Shown one piece after another: positions 34,696 through 46,560 of a stretch of DNA of 64,000 nucleotides. The stretch lies in NCBI RefSeq assembly GCF_000687475.1, contig NC_057320.1, positions 3,286,001-3,350,000 of the forward strand, given 5' to 3'. The position numbers and the translations under genes were made by a program. The stretch's first letter is position 1. Each line of letters begins with the position of its first letter. The DNA is from Ustilaginoidea virens. Taxonomy: Eukaryota > Ascomycota > Sordariomycetes > Hypocreales > Clavicipitaceae. Below the pieces are notes generated by a model. The model saw nothing but the letters and a program-made list of their open reading frames with translations. It was not told where the DNA came from and made no database searches.

Positions 34696-35556
34696 TTACT
34701 GCCGCATGTACTCGGCCTCCCGGTAAAGGCTCGCGCTCGCGCTGTCCAGCCACCCCTCGACCAGTCTGCCGACCTGGTCCCACGCCACAGCCACGGTGAC
34801 CTCGCCGAAATAGTCCGCCTCGCCGACCTGCGCGAACCCCAGGTGCCGGAACAGCGCCCTGCTGGCCCCGTTGGCCTGCTGAATCTTGGCCATCAGCCCC
34901 GCCATTTCCATTTCCGCTTCCATCCCCGCTCCCGCCGGCCCCCGCCCCGGCGCCGAGCGCCCCTCCTCGCCGGCCGCGTACTCGGCCCGCAGCGTCCCCC
35001 AGTTCCGCCACAGGTACACCAGCAGCGCCTGCACCGCCGCCCGGCCGCACCCCTGGCCCCGGTGCGCCGCCTCGGCAATCATGACGTCGATCTCGCCCGT
35101 CAGCCGCGCCCCGTCGCGGTGCACAAACACGTTGACGTCGCCCCTGGCGCGGCCCTCCGCGTCCGCCCGGCCCGCCCGGACGACGACGGCCTCGTCGTCC
35201 CCGCGGAGCAGCGGCTCGCACACGATAAAGGTGAGCTTGTCGTGCGACGCCCGCCACGACTGCTGGTTCTCGTACTCTTGCTGCAGGGTCAGGGGCTCCG
35301 ACGCGGTGGCGTCCCGAATGGCCTGCGGGGGGGGGGGGGGGACATAAAAATCCAGCCAACGTATCGGGGGGAACGGGGAGCTTACCGCGTCTTGCATCCA
35401 GGCGTGGTAGAGGGGCACGTGGTGCGCTTCGTACGGCACGAGCAGGACCTTGTCGGTGACGATGGCTGCGCGGGGGCGCGTCAGAGGCTAGTCAGGGACG
35501 CGTGGGTGCATGCGGGGGGGTGGGGGTGACTTGCCGACTGCTTGGTTGGCCTTCAT
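34696..35556 (-). CDS. N-acetyltransferase 9-like protein (GNAT fold)
   Basis: NAT9-type proteins are GNAT acetyltransferases; the metazoan member has been linked to tubulin. Exons 35556-35535, 35465-35386 and 35322-34696 give 242 residues. The chain reads MKANQAVAIVTDKVLLVPYE, then HHVPLYHAWMQDAAIRDATA, EPLTLQQEYENQQSWR and DKLTFIVC, which matches the NAT9 N-terminus. The acetyl-CoA loop is seen in IAEAAHRGQGCGRAAVQALL, followed by NGASRALFRHLGFAQV and DYFGEVTVAV near the end. Intron 1 uses a GC donor (GCAAGT); intron 2 is GTAAGC...GCAG and contains a C/G run. The third base composition is very GC-rich, which produces long false readings on the opposite strand. The substrate is unknown. Confidence 0.9.
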
Positions 35557-35970
35557 GGGGGGTTTTTTTTGTCCTTGGACTTTGTCGCGCTGCGGGTGGA
35601 TGGATAACGTACGGACGGATGATGGACGGACGGGATGGGTGTCGGAGCAGAGTATGGATGCATGTCGGGAGGCGCGTCGTTGGCAGATGGAGCCGGGCAG
35701 GCTTGCTGGCTTGGCCCCCACGAACCAAGTGGTTTGACCCACCGTCTAGACCCTTTTCTTCTCTCTTCTCTTTTCTTCTCTTCTCTTCTCTCCTCTTCTC
35801 TTCTCTTCTCTTCCTTCACGTCGTCAGATGCGAGTGTGTGCTTGATGGAACGGCAATCTCCCCCGCTTTTCATAGCTAGGTTTGATCGCAGGGAATTAAT
35901 ATTTTAATGGTACATCATTTTCTTTTTCCATCTACAAGTTACACTAGGGCCGGCATACGGAGTAGTCCTC
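35557..35970. other. Spacer between NAT9-like and MetRS genes
   Basis: About 410 bases; the right side has a long CTTCT-type pyrimidine tract (35755-35818) and one TACGGAGTA motif at 35955. No gene was seen. Confidence 0.55.
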
Positions 35971-38228
35971 TCAAATTTCTTTGCCGCCCTTCATCCCCCC
36001 CCCTTCAGAAGAACCATCCGCAGGATCCGACGGCGTCGCGGCGGGAGGACCCTCCCCCATCCTGGCCTCCATGGCCAGATACTCGGCCATTTGGTTCATC
36101 TTGTTCCTCGTCTTGGCATGCAGATCCCGGCGCAGCGGATCCGGCATCTCCACGGCCGCGTCGCTGGCGTCGGGCACGGGCGGGAATATCGTGTCCCACT
36201 TGGTCGGCCTCGGTGCTCCACCGCCCGCCCGGCCCTCGGTGCCGTAGTCTGCGTCCTTGCCCCTGGCCGCAAAGGCCAAGCCCCGCCGGTCGTGCCGGAC
36301 CCCGAGCTCGTTCAGAAGCACCGACGCCTTGGACGGCATCATGGGCTGCAGCAAGATGCCGGCGATGCGCAGGGCTTCCGCGCTGTTGTAGATGGCCAGG
36401 TTGAGAAGCCTGCGGGACTCGGCGTCCTCCCGCTTGACGAGGTTCCACGGCTCCGTGTCTGAAATGTAGCGGTTCGTCTGGTCGAAAGGCCCATGTTAGA
36501 CAAGTGCTGCTGGGGGGGAAGGGGGGCCTTTTTATGTGGATGCGCGGGGGGAAAAAAAAAAGGGACTATTCAACTTGCCTCGCGGAGAAGGTGGAAAATC
36601 TCGCGGAGAGCACCCGCAGTGTCGCATCTCTCCATCTTGTCGGCGAACCTCAACGGCGCCGCTTGCAAGTGCTCGTCGAGGCTGGAGAAGACGACGACGA
36701 CGGGCTCCGACCCCTCTTCTTCGGCCGTGCGGTCAAACATGCCCTCTCGGGACGCGCGCACGGCTTCTCTCGTGGACCACTTGGCAGTGACTTTGGGCCG
36801 CGAGACCCTGTACAGGAGGTTGCCGATGTTGGCCTGCAGCTCCTTCTTGTACGCTAGTCCGATCAGCTGGTTGGAGTAGCTCATGTCCTTGCTCAGGCTG
36901 CCGTCCCGCATCAGAAAGTAGCGCAGGGTGTCAACGTCCCATCGCTGCAGGGCCGAGAACGGGTTGACGACGTTGCCCAGCGACTTGGACATTTTGCGGT
37001 TCGACATGATCCAGTGGTTGTGGCACAGGATCCTCTTGGGGAGCGGCAGCCCCAGGGCCATGAGGAGGGCCGGCCAGTACACGGCGTGGAACCGGAGAAT
37101 GTCCTTGCCAATGACCTGCACGTCGGCCGGCCAAAGGCCCATGTCGTCGGAAGCCGAGTGCCACTTGCTGCCGTATCCGGCTTGCGTCAGGTAGTTGACC
37201 AAGGCGTCCACCCAGACGTAGATGGTCTGCTTGCCGTCTTCGGGATCGGCGATCCCCCAGCCGAGCCGTGCCGCCGGCCGCGTGACGGACAGGTCCTCCA
37301 GGTGCTTCTCGACCCAGTTGCGCACCTCGCTCATCCGCTCGGCCGGCGTGATCCACTCGGGGTTTTCGTCGTAAAACGCCAACAGGGCGTCTCTGTACCT
37401 GGTCAGGGGGAAGAACCATGTCTCCTCCTCGACCTTTTCCACCTCGCTGCCCGTCTCGCTGCTGACCAAGATCTTCTTGCCCGTCTGGGGCACAATGTGC
37501 GGCCGGACCAGGCTCTCGGGGTAGAAGCACTCGTCGCTGACCGAGTACCATCCTTGGTGGGTGCCCTTGTACAGGCCCAGCTTCTCGGGAAGCGCGTGCT
37601 TCAGCTGCAACCAAACGTGGCCGACAGACTCCTTGTGTTCCGGGCTCGTTGTTCGGATGAACGCGTCGCAGGACACGTCGCCTGCCGCGGCGAGCTCTCG
37701 AAACTTGCGCGAGTTGTTGTCGCAGAACTCCTTGGGATCGACGCCCTCCTTGGCGGCGGCGCTCTGGATCTTCATGCCGTGCTCGTCCGTCCCGGTCGAC
37801 AGGAAGGCTTCCCGCCCCTTGAGCTGCTGCCATCGCTTTACCACGTCAGCCAGCACCATTGTGTACAAGTGGCCGATATGTGGCGCTGTTTCAAGTCATC
37901 ATCATCATCATCAGCTCCAATACCCAGGGCAGGAAGAAAGAGAGGGGGGGGAGGGGGGGGGGGGGGGGTGAAAGAAGAAAATGAAAAAAAAAAGGGAAAA
38001 GGAAAAGCCTGTTCGGGGTTCGTCTTTACCGGCATTGACGTAGAAGATGGGCGTCGTGACATAATACGGCTTGGCTGCGCTGCGCGTCGAGGGATCCTGA
38101 GAGCTTGCCCGTCGGAGCTGCAGGGCGCGTCGTGGTTCGCTGCCGCTGCAGAGGCATCCCGGGCGGATGAGTAGAGGGAACCGACTCTGGCGCAGCCCGT
38201 TGACGGTTCGCAGCAATGATTGTTTCAT
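35971..38228 (-). CDS. MSM1: Mitochondrial methionyl-tRNA synthetase
   Basis: This class I synthetase charges mitochondrial tRNA-Met. Exons 38228-38030, 37885-36579 and 36477-35971 give 670 residues. The N-terminus MKQSLLRTVNGLRQSRF is a likely matrix signal. YYVTTPIFYVNA|APHIGHLYTM gives the HIGH motif (residues 69-72) across intron 1. STGTDEHGMKIQ, WISP-like YVWVDALVNYLT, and RKMSKSLGNVV (KMSKS near residue 362) complete the catalytic core; the anticodon-binding domain has TNRYISDTEPWNLVK and IAGILLQPMMPSKASVLLNE. Intron 2 has a GC donor (GAG|GCAAGT); only this keeps LLRE|TNRYISD in frame. Intron 1 holds a G run of about 16. It shares a 370-bp divergent promoter region with the NTF2-like gene. 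Confidence 0.95.
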
Positions 38229-38597
38229 AATAGCGCGCGCATCGCATCGGGGCGTTCGGGGAGCTGGAGGAGCAGAAAGGTCTGCTCTCTTTTCTGCGAC
38301 GGGAATGCGGAAACTCGTGAATTTAATGTGGAGCACTCGCCGACATCTAGATCGAAGCTGATTCGTCAGAGGCTGCTCGGGCCAGCGGCGGCTTCATGGA
38401 CCCACAATGCAAACCACTGTAATAACAGGCAACCTTACTCCGTACCTTTCCCTGTCCCGAAGGCCAATCGCAGCTGTCTGCCGTCGCTTCATCGATTTTT
38501 ATCGGTTTTGCCAGATTTCGCATTCGCACAACAAAACGGGCACATCACTCATGTCTGGCGCGAGTCAAAGAGGGCTGAACCGAGACCGAGACGCAAG
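38229..38597. promoter_or_regulatory. Divergent promoter region MetRS / NTF2-like
   Basis: About 370 bases separate the two start codons. One TACTCCGTACC motif is near 38436. No gene was seen. Confidence 0.5.
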
Positions 38598-39245
38598 ATG
38601 CCACTTCCTGATGCCGATACCGAGGTCAAGGCTTCCAGCGAAGGTACGCAATGCCCGTCGCAAACCCTCCTGCCGCTGCCGACTTGCTCCCCGAGGCACT
38701 CCGTACAAGTGGACGAGTCGACGAGTTGACGAGCCGTCGTTTTGTGATTGCCTCAATTCTAACGCGCCGGGGCTACCGCAGCGGCCGAATCGTTCGTCAG
38801 CCACTATTACCAGGCCCTGAACAGCAGGTCGCAGCTTCTTCCGTTCTACATCAACTCATCCCCCAAATACTCCGTCGCGGCCGACATCTCCATCAACGGT
38901 TCGGTGCTCGCCACGCCTGCTGACTACTCGACCCTCCTCGACGCTCAAGGCCAAGGCGTCCGCTACGACATTGAATCCCTGGATGCGCACGTCATAAACC
39001 CAAGCTCGCAGTACGGCGCGCCCGAGAGCGTTCACGACAACAGCAAGGTTGAGAAGAACGGGGGCCGGATGAGCATTGTCGTCACCACAATGGGCAGGGT
39101 GCAGTTCGGCAAGGGGCGGGAAGCGCCGCAGAAGATGTTTAACGAGACCTTTGTGCTCGTTCCCAACTGGGATGCCATGGCGAGAAACCCTCCTCGCGGG
39201 CTCAGGCGTTGGCTCATCCAGTCACAAAACTTTCGTGCCTTGTAA
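38598..39245 (+). CDS. NTF2-like protein, probably mRNA export factor Mtr2
   Basis: Mtr2 (NXT/p15 counterpart) pairs with Mex67 to export mRNA through nuclear pores. Exons 38598-38643 and 38782-39245 give 169 residues. The splice G|CG gives AAESFVSHYYQALNSRSQLL followed by PFYINSSPKYSV, a typical NTF2-fold first helix. Later come DISINGSV, SLDAHVINP, GGRMSIVVTTMGRVQFG and the C-terminus FNETFVLVPNWDAM, then LRRWLIQSQNFRAL. The long loop rich in polar residues between strands is typical of fungal Mtr2 rather than of NTF2 itself. The start is the first ATG that splices in frame. The NTF2 fold is confident; the Mtr2 identity is likely but not proven. Confidence 0.82.
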
Positions 39246-39871
39246 GCAAAGTGCAGCAGAGGGGACGGGGACGGGGACGGGTCTACCCACGTCTTATGAT
39301 TTCACGATGGAGGCGGGCAAGAACACACACGGGGCAGGCAAGGCGATGGCTGCTGGCTTGAGCACTGGAAAGGGGCGGTCGGTGCAATGGAGTTTATCCT
39401 TTTTTTTTTTTTTCTTCCGTACAGAGTATTTTGCCTCGTTTCTCTTTTATTTTCTTTTCTTATCTTATGATATCTTCTCTTTCCCTTTTCCCTTCCTTTT
39501 ATTTTAATTTTCCTTTCCCCTTTTCCCCCATTCCTTTCTTTTTCCCTTTCTCTTCCCGTTCTCTGGTAACCGATGGGACCGTGGAGCTCCCGAGCTTCCC
39601 GTCGTCGTCCGTGTCCATGTCGACAAATGGCAAGAATGCCATTACTCGTGTTCGTCTAATTTGTCATCGGTGGTATGGTAGGTGGTCGTGATGGTCGTGC
39701 TTGTGTGAATGAAATGGCTCCGAGCTTTGGCGGTGGCAACGGGTCGTGACTTTGTTGGTGGAGCCTGTGGAAAAGAACAATAGGCAACTCGGTACTACCG
39801 CCAAGACCCCCCCCATTCATCCTGCTCGTTGCCTCAACTTTTACCCCTCCAACAGAAACAAACCTTCAGCC
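39246..39871. other. Intergenic region NTF2-like to RAM2
   Basis: About 630 bases with a long T/C-rich tract (39393-39565), probably in the 3' flank of the NTF2-like gene. No gene was seen. Confidence 0.55.
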
Positions 39872-41588
39872 ATGCCCCCCAAGGCTAAGCATGTTGCAAC
39901 CAAAGCTACCCCCCCAGAGCAGCCCAACGGTATTACAAAACAGCCTTCAACAACCTCATTGTCCCAATGCCCCTTCCAAAGCTAACCATGGACAAATCAT
40001 GACGCCAAGCTCCGCAACAGGCTCCCGAGACTGTAAATGAGCGTGCCGCCCAACGGTTCTATCAGACCAACCCCGTCGAAAAGCGGTTCCAAGAGGTTGG
40101 ATACTTCGGCTTAACCGCCCAAGAGAGGAAAATCTACACACATACGAAGCTCATCCTGCCGGTTGCTGACCACACGGTACCTCTGTCCAACAAGACGGAG
40201 CGAGAGTACTGGAAGCAAGTTACCAAAGACGGCTTGCCCATCCGTCGGCTGCGAAGCAACTACTCCTGGGGAAAAGACCGGCACAGTCGGGATATCGGCA
40301 CCTACGGGCTTGCAGACTTTGAGCAGCGTTGGTTCAAACAAGCTCGGCTGTCAGCCCTGGACATTCTCCACCGACAATTCTTGTCCCAGCGGCGACAAGC
40401 ACGCCTGAGCGGAAAAGATCTGCCGGCCCAGGATATCGAGCAGGAGAAGTCGAGGAGGAAAGAGATGGCTGCGTTGAAGCTCGATCTTTACGGCGAGATC
40501 GCTGGCACCATTGCGGGAAATCCAGAATGGGACGATGTCATTCCGATTCCTCACAGCGAACCTGACGATGCCCTTGCCAGAATCGCCTACCCAGATGACT
40601 ATGCCGAAGGTTGGTGGTGGCCACTGTCTGTCTACTGTGTGCGTGTGTGCGTGTGTGTGCGTGTGTGTGACCGGTTTGGACGTACGCTGACGCAAGCCCA
40701 GCTGTTTCCTACCTTCGCGCCGTCATGGCTGCTGAGGAGTGCTCGCCGCGGTGCCTCCGTCTAACCGAGCACATCGTCTCCATGAACCCAGCGCACTACA
40801 CCGTCTGGCTGTACCGCTTCAAGATTGTCAAGACTCTGGAGCTGCCGGTTCCAGACGAAATCGAGTGGCTAAACAAAGTTGCCCTTGCCAATCTGAAGAA
40901 TTACCAAATCTGGCATCACCGTCAACTCTTGCTCGACTATTACTACCCAAGCATCGCCTCTGACCAGGACACCGTTGGCAAGCTGGCCAGGACCGAGGTA
41001 CAGTTCGTGAACACCATGCTCGAAGAAGATGCCAAGAACTATCACGTCTGGTCTTACAGGCAGTACTTGGTGAAGAAGCTGGGCATGTGGAACGTTGGCG
41101 AGCTCGCCGCCACCCAGAACTTGATTGAGGACGACGTCCGTAACAACTCGGCTTGGGCCCACCGCTTCTTCCTCGTCTTTTCCGATCCCAGCATCCACAC
41201 CCCAGACTTGCCTGCCACGGCGCATGACCCCAAGGTCCCCGGCTCGCTCATTGACAGAGAAGTGAGCTACGCAAAAGAAAAGATTCTTCTCGCGCCGCAA
41301 AATCAGTCGAGCTGGAACTACCTGCGTGGCGCGCTGGCAAAGGGAGGACGGGCCGTCTCCGACGTGGCCGAGTTTTCACAACAGTTTGTGAGCAACCTGG
41401 GCGAAGAAGGGGAAGACGTCCGGAGCTCTCACGCGCTCGATCTGCTGGCCGAGTGGTATCACGAGTCTGGAGACGCGACAAAGGCAAGATTATGTCTGCA
41501 AAGGCTGTGGGAGAAGTGGGATCCGGTTCGCGAAGGGTATTGGAAGTACAGGGCGTCTGAAATTGGAATTGGCAATGCCAATGCATAG
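39872..41588 (+). CDS. RAM2: Protein farnesyl/geranylgeranyltransferase alpha subunit with N-terminal extension
   Basis: RAM2 is the shared alpha subunit of the enzymes that prenylate CaaX proteins such as Ras and Rho. Exons 39872-39929, 40010-40609 and 40702-41588 give 514 residues. From about residue 187 the sequence matches RAM2: NPEWDDVIPIPHSEPDDALA, AVSYLRAVMAAEECSPR, then the alpha-prenyltransferase repeats NPAHYTVWLYR, KNYQIWHHRQLLLD, KNYHVWSYRQYLVKK, NNSAWAHRFFLV and NQSSWNYLRGAL. The first 170 residues (MPPKAKHVATKATP...) form a continuous, spliced, non-repetitive, basic reading that I do not recognise. If translation began at the ATG at 40465 the protein would have the usual 343 residues, so the upstream part may be a real extension, a fused gene or a separate first cistron. 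Intron 1 has GCTAACC as branch motif. Confidence 0.9.
40636..40672. repeat. GTGTGC microsatellite in RAM2 intron 2
   Basis: Alternating GTGTGC units fill the middle of the second intron. Confidence 0.8.
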
Positions 41589-42218
41589 TCTTGAAGACGT
41601 GGCCAAGTTGGAATGCCCGGGAACTGATAGTTGATGGCTTTACAATGGTCATGTTGTTCTGGTCTCGCATCATGTACTGTATACGGGACTACGCAGGTCA
41701 AGTTCGCATTTCTACCAAAAAACCGACGATTTCTATTGAAATGCTGTACGGGCAGGCCACGCAGCCCCGTATTTCGTATTTCGTTATAACTTCTGTACGG
41801 GCCCCTATCCCAATCATATTTCCTGACAGCCTACTGAGTACTCCGTACTCCGTACGAAAATCTCGGACACACTGTGAGCTGGGTCAATGCGGGGCATAAC
41901 TTCGTATGTCTCCATCCTAACTTGACATCTCGAAGCTTGCAAGTGCAAACCCCCACCACTCGGCGTCAGCAGCAGCGAGAACACCCCCAACCCCCCCCCC
42001 AGCTTCCAATCCGCTTGTTGTCCGGTCCAACAACCACTGCACCTGGCCGGCTTTGATGCCTGGCGGCCATTCTACACGCTGGGCCGGGCGGACTGCAAGG
42101 CTTTCCAATCAACCTCGCGTCTAGTGGTGTATGCTCTTGCGTGCCAGATCCAGAATTACCTTGACAGCGTCCTTCTTATTCACGGCCCTCACCTCACCAA
42201 CTTGGCCCTGCTGCCAGC
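41589..42218. other. Intergenic region RAM2 to CAND1
   Basis: About 630 bases containing a doubled TACTCCGTAC motif (41836-41856) and a C run near 41990. It includes the CAND1 promoter. No gene was seen. Confidence 0.5.
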
Positions 42219-45200
42219 ATGGCGACCTCAACCATTGCCCCGTCGCCTCAGACCGTCACGAGCCTGGTGCTGAAGCTGAGCGATGCAGACCCGGACTTTC
42301 GGTTCATGTCGCTAAACGACTTGCTGCAGCTGTTGCAGGTGGCCAAGCCTGACTTCCTGCTCCATGACTACAACACAGCGGCCCGCGCAGTGGACGGCAT
42401 CATCAAAACGCTAGACGACCAGAACGGCGAGGTTCAGAACTTGGCCATCAGATGGTGGGTGCTAATCGCCAACCGCTGCCCTCCGATCCTGACTTTGCTT
42501 GTCTGCCCCCCCTTCTGACAGCTCTCCCTCGTCCTCATAGCTTGGGTCCTCTTGTCGGCAAGGTGCCGTTGCCGATTATCGCGCCAATGATCGACAAGCT
42601 GTCGTCTCTCAAGCTCAGGAATTCTGTCGACAATGCTGTCCCGTCACTTGCACTTCGATCCGTCATCATAGCTCTTCCTCGCCCCGTGCCTGGTATCGCA
42701 GCCGCCGCCGATGTTCAGACAGCGTACGACGCTATTCACCGAGTCCTCATTCCTCGATTGATAGGACCGGCGGCACCAGCTCAAGCTCGACAAGGCGGCA
42801 AGTCCACCTCGCTGGGTGCGCCACCAGGAATCCTGCAAGAGGGCAATGACCTACACCCCGAGGCCGTGGACGTCTTGATCGAGGTTGTCCGATGCTTCGG
42901 CCCCATGCTGCAGTGCGTAGAGGTCGAAGCCATGCAGCAAGTTGTTATGCAACTACTCGAGAGCGAAAAGGGTACATCGGTGGTGAAGAAGAGAGCTGTT
43001 GTTGCCATCTCAATGCTTGCCGTCTATCTCGGGGACGAGCATTTGGAACATGTCATACAAAAATTGACCTCTGGCCTGGCCGATGCCAACACTGGCGCCG
43101 TTACTCGGCGTCTCTATATTTCCATAATGGGCAGCATGGCACGCTCCATCCCCGCCCGGTTCGGCCCACACATTGCCAAGGCTGCGCCCTTTGTCTTGCA
43201 GGCTCTTTCGGACGAAGAGCTTCAGAGGCATCTTGAGAAAATCAGTGACGGAGACGATCTCGGACCAGAGTTCAACGAAGTCAGGGAGGCAGCGTTGGTG
43301 TCCATGGAGGCTTTCCTAGCTTCCTGCCCCCAAGAGATGCGCCCCTTTACCGATGATGTCATGTCATCTGCTCTGCGGTATCTCAAATACGACCCCAACT
43401 ATGCGGTTGATGACGATGAGGATATGGATGTAGACGAGGACGAGGACGACGATGATGATGATGATGACGAGTTTGACGCCGATGATGGATTCGAGGATGA
43501 CGATGATGACGCAAGTTGGAAAGTCCGTCGATGCGCTGCCAAGTTACTCTACACTCTCATCTCAACCCGTGGAAGCGGCGACCTCTTGGAAAACGGAGTC
43601 TTGTACAAGCAAGCCGCCCCCTCGCTCATCAAACGCATTGATGAGCGGGAAGAGAATGTCCGGTTGGAGATCATATCCGCCTTGGCACTTCTTGTGCGCA
43701 AGACTGGCGAGGGACTGCATATTGCGGACTTGTCCCTGGATGACTCGGAAGCCGCCGCCGCGACGCAGGCGCCTCTCAATCGCAAGCGGCGACGCCAGAG
43801 CAGTGCCGGCGCAGCGACCACTGTCTCACGGTTTATGGCTGGCTCGGGTCTCGCCTCGCCCGCCTCGGAAAAGGTTCCTGCCACCGGCCCTCGAGCCGAC
43901 CTGGCCCAGCTTACTTCTACGATTGTCAAGGCTTCCATCAAGCAGCTCAAGAGCAAGACGGTTTCTACAAAGCAATCCATTGTCAATCTGCTGGACGACA
44001 TCGTACTGGCACAATCTGGAGGCTTGGCAACCTTCTTTGCCGACTTGATTGGTCCAATCCTGGAAGCGGCAAAGGCAACCGGCCATGGCGCCGCCGCATC
44101 TTCACTGGCGACTGCGGGTGGTTCTGCTTCTGCTACTCCGAGCACTCTCCGAGTTGCCACGTTGAGGCTGCTGAGTGACACGCTAAAAACTCATTCATAT
44201 TCGGCTCTCCAGCCCTACCTAGCAAAGATTGTTGCCGGCGTCACTGCAGCAGTCCACGACCGGTTCTACAAGATCTCGAGCGAGGCCATTCGAACCGCGG
44301 AGGAGCTCGTCAAAGCCATCGCGTCCCCGCGCTCTCGAAATGCAGGCTCAACAACACACAGGGCGGAGCTGGAATCACTCTACAATGTCCTAATGGATAG
44401 GTGCTCCGCAAACGACGCCGACGCCGAGGTTCGCCAAAGAGCGATCCACGCTTTGGGGGTCCTGGTATCGAGAACGTTGGGAGAAGACGCCGGCTTGCTC
44501 CCTGCCGAGAAACGCCAGCTGGCTCTCGACGTCCTGAGAGAGAGGCTCAAGAATGAGACCACCAGGCTTGCCGCGGTCCGCGCCGTTGATAATGTTGCAG
44601 CCTTCGCCTCGAGCCCTGGCCAATTGGATGAGCTTTGGACTCAAGATGTAGCGCTCGAGCTTTCAGCTCAGCTACGAAAGGCCAACAGATCTCTCCGTGG
44701 ATCCAGCGTCAACGCCTTGAAAAACCTGATTCTCGCTCCTGCTGCAAAGAATCAGCTCAAACGGGCTACGGTCGAGGGAGTTGTCTCGGCGTTGATGCCG
44801 GCCATTACAGACGGCGACACTCATCTTCTAGGACCTGCGCTCCTGATCTTGGCTAGTCTGGCTCCCGAGAACCCAGAAATCGTTGTCTCGGAGGACATGA
44901 TAGGCGCACTTTGCCAGCTCTTGACATCTCACTTTGCCGGCATCGTACTGGATCAGCTTCTTGAACTGGTTGCCAGAATCGGCGAGAGCGGTGCCAGCAA
45001 GCCTCTGATGAAGGGAATTCTCGCCAAAGTCAGCATATCTGGAGATCCCTCGGTCGTGGGAAAGGTTATAGGAACGCTTCTTGTCAGGGGAGACGCTTCG
45101 GCAGGGGTTTCCATCGACAGCTTCATCGCAGAGCTCCAACGCAGTTCCAGAAGCGGCGATGAAGCCCGCGTCTGCCTCGCTCTAACCGTCCTAGGCGAGA

Positions 45201-46560
45201 CTGGTATGCGACTCGGTCCGGCATCGCCCATGAGGCCGGACCTGTTCTTGAGTCAGTTCCACGCAGAGCCGGACAAGGTGTCCCTCGCTGCCTCGATTGC
45301 TCTCGGTCGCGCCGGATCCGACAACGTTGCACACTTCCTCCCGGTGGTCTTGGACAAGATGCAGGCTGGGGGAAACACGCAATACCTCCTCATTCAGTCC
45401 ATCAAGGAGATACTTCAGTCTGTCACAGGTCAATCTGTCGCCGATCTGCTCGAGTATGCAGTTCCCATTTGGGAGCAGCTTCTCAGGGCTTCCGAAACGG
45501 CCGACAACAGGGCCGTATGCGCAGAGTGCGTGGGCCGGCTCGTGACGCTCGATCCCGGGACATTCATGCCCAAGCTACAGGTAAACTGCTCTTCTGCATG
45601 ACGTGGAAAAAGTCTCTGATGATACATTTGCTGACGGGGACTTGCCCCCAGACTTTACTCAAGGACAAATCGTCGGGAATACGCGGCATGGCAGTCCAGG
45701 CCGTCCGATACACTCTGCCCGAAACTGAAGAGTTGTTTGATGCTATGCTCAAGGCGACGCTCATCAGCATGCTCTTTACCATGTTGCAGGATGCGGACAC
45801 GGAAATCAGAAGACTGGCAATGACGACACTGAACTCTGCAGCTCACAACAAGCCCGACCTGATACTGCCGCATCTCGGGGAGCTCATGCCGTTTGTGTTG
45901 GCTGAATCCGTCATCAAGCCGGAACTTGTCAAGGAAGTCATGCTGGGTCCATTCAAGCATACCGTGGATGATGGATTAGAAGTTCGAAAGGTGAGTAACC
46001 CTGTGCGTGTGTGCGTGCGTGCGTGTATGTGTGTGTGTGTGGGCGAAAAAAGGCGTCCTTTGTCGTGGAAAACAGGTGGCTGACGTTTCAGCAAGAGCGC
46101 GTATGAAACTCTGTACGCCCTCATGGAAACAGCGTTTACGCGCATCAACAACATCGACTTTTACGACCGTGTTGTCGCCGGCCTCAAGGATGACAATGAC
46201 ATCCGGCAGCTCTGCAACCTCATGGTGACGAAGCTCATCGTGATTGACCCCGACGAAACTGCTCGCAGACTCGACTCCATTGCAGAGGCGTACAGGGGCG
46301 TCTTGTCGGTCAAGCTCAAGGACAATGCCGTCAAGCAGGACGTCGAGAAGCAGGAAGAAGCAATCAAGAGCGTTTTGCGCGTCACCCTGCTGCTGGGGGA
46401 AAAGATGAAGGCCATGACAGGCAACGCCGGGGCCGTGATGAGCAACGCAGGAGCGCCTGGCGTGTGGGCGTCGTACTGGGAACGCGTCAACAAGGAGTTT
46501 GAAAAGCAGCTGAGAGGGCTTCGTGACGAGACCAAAGAGCTGCAGACCCGTATGATTTGA
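42219..46560 (+). CDS. CAND1: CAND1/TIP120 (cullin-associated NEDD8-dissociated protein)
   Basis: CAND1 wraps around un-neddylated cullins and exchanges substrate receptors of SCF-type ubiquitin ligases. Exons 42219-42454, 42541-45580, 45652-45990 and 46096-46560 give 1359 residues, almost entirely HEAT repeats. The start MATSTIAPSPQTVTSLVLKL leads to FMSLNDLLQLL; IR|CLGPLVGKVP crosses intron 1. An acidic block of about 38 residues (near 367-404, mostly Asp) precedes ASWKVRRCAAKLLYTLISTR, a known CAND1 segment. The C-terminal TIP120 domain shows KDKSSGIRGMAVQAVRYTLP, DADTEIRRLAMTTLNSAAHN and GLEVRK|SAYETLYALMETA. Exon 4 must begin at 46096 after CAAG; a CAG four bases upstream would give a stop. 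Intron 3 carries a GTGC microsatellite. The assignment is very secure. Confidence 0.95.

Noticed and set aside
34031..35359. 442-residue minus-strand reading
   Set aside because: It lies in a different frame from both the NAT9-like gene and bL34m, is dominated by Gly/Arg/Pro/Ala, and has no family motif. It is a by-product of GC-rich codons.
37014..38174. 386-residue plus-strand reading opposite MetRS
   Set aside because: It is the antisense of the synthetase core and runs through an intron's poly-G tract.
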